Translations under genes and position numbers: made by a program
The notes under the pieces: model-generated
Databases searched by the model: none
Seen by the model: only the letters and a program-made list of their open reading frames with translations
What the model was told of the DNA's origin: nothing
In this document: positions 63,877-64,000 of the stretch, piece after piece
Numbering within the stretch: the stretch's first letter is position 1
Layout: the number at the start of each line of letters is the position of its first letter
From: Cognatundibacterium jejuense
GTDB lineage: Bacteria; Pseudomonadota; Gammaproteobacteria; Burkholderiales; Burkholderiaceae_D
Direction of reading: 5' to 3'
DNA: 64,000 nucleotides
Assembly (NCBI RefSeq): GCF_014284255.1
Contig: NZ_JACOFV010000010.1
Location: 121,355 to 185,354 of the forward strand

Positions 63877-64000
63877 ATGGCAAAAGGTAAGTTCGAACGC
63901 ACCAAGCCGCACGTCAACGTCGGTACAATTGGTCACGTTGATCACGGTAAAACTACACTGACAGCAGCGATTGCGACAGTATTGTCCAAAAAATTTGGTG
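63877..64000 (+). CDS. tuf: Elongation factor Tu, N-terminal part (cut by window edge)
   Basis: The 41 visible codons start at ATG 63877, six bases after AGGAG, and give [20 protein letters not shown] then VDHGKTTLT, which contains the P-loop [10 protein letters not shown]-Tu delivers aminoacyl-tRNA to the ribosome. It is co-transcribed with the three preceding tRNAs, as in other betaproteobacteria. Confidence 0.98.
   Translation, partial: MAKGKFERTKPHVNVGTIGHVDHGKTTLTAAIATVLSKKFG

Overview
The window reads as a chromosomal segment of a betaproteobacterium of the order Burkholderiales, most likely an Oxalobacteraceae relative of moderate GC (family level is inference). The clearest markers are the tRNA-Tyr / tRNA-Gly / tRNA-Thr / tuf block at the right end, the xerC-DUF484-dapF block at the left end, a single-chain indolepyruvate ferredoxin oxidoreductase, and a sulfonate/sulfate uptake supercluster. 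I see no prophage, integron, insertion sequence or CRISPR array; almost everything is core or near-core chromosome.

Layout. 1-1.9 kb: xerC (cut by the window edge), a DUF484 gene and dapF, all leftward. 2-9 kb: an outer-membrane beta-barrel gene, a chemoreceptor with an unusual C-terminal Cache domain, and the 1193-residue indolepyruvate oxidoreductase. 9-22 kb: mixed single genes (two acetyltransferases, a ParB-like fragment, a POT-family transporter lacking the usual ExxER motif, glutathione transferase, solute-binding protein, DinB, CoA-transferase, a YXWGXW lipoprotein, catalase, an AraC/GyrI regulator). 22-27 kb: an alpha/beta hydrolase, a small cytochrome c, an intergenic region with four copies of a covarying hairpin repeat, a cold-shock gene with a strong promoter and a leader of about 157 nt, and a run of small exported or uncharacterised proteins, including a lipoprotein whose signal peptide holds a six-fold Arg-Phe repeat.

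27-33.5 kb: a leftward operon of seven genes for membrane-lipid modification (FAD oxidoreductase, DUF1365, cyclopropane-fatty-acid-synthase-like methyltransferase, chalcone-isomerase-like protein, DUF3833 lipoprotein, SDR, NTF2-like), faced by a TetR regulator with a palindrome in its own promoter. 33.6-45.5 kb: a glutathione peroxidase, then the sulfur cluster in one direction: sbp, ssuE-A-D-C-B, a lone molbindin/TOBE protein, a degenerate EAL protein, cysT-W-A and a CysB-type regulator. Together these import sulfate and alkanesulfonates, desulfonate the latter with FMNH2, and regulate the set.

45.6-64 kb: a ferritin-fold protein, heptose-phosphate adenylyltransferase, an LssY_C-like protein, a LysR regulator divergent from azoR-doxX, an orphan sugar-type binding protein followed by an orphan histidine kinase, ttcA, folB and a pteridine-reductase-like SDR, a MidA-type methyltransferase, a DUF2905 membrane protein, a pseudo-receiver/TPR protein followed by an HDOD-GAF protein, a second YXWGXW lipoprotein, arsC with a coupled unknown gene, mgtC, and the tRNA-tuf block. 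The most interesting unexplained signal is the hairpin-repeat array at 23355-23757.
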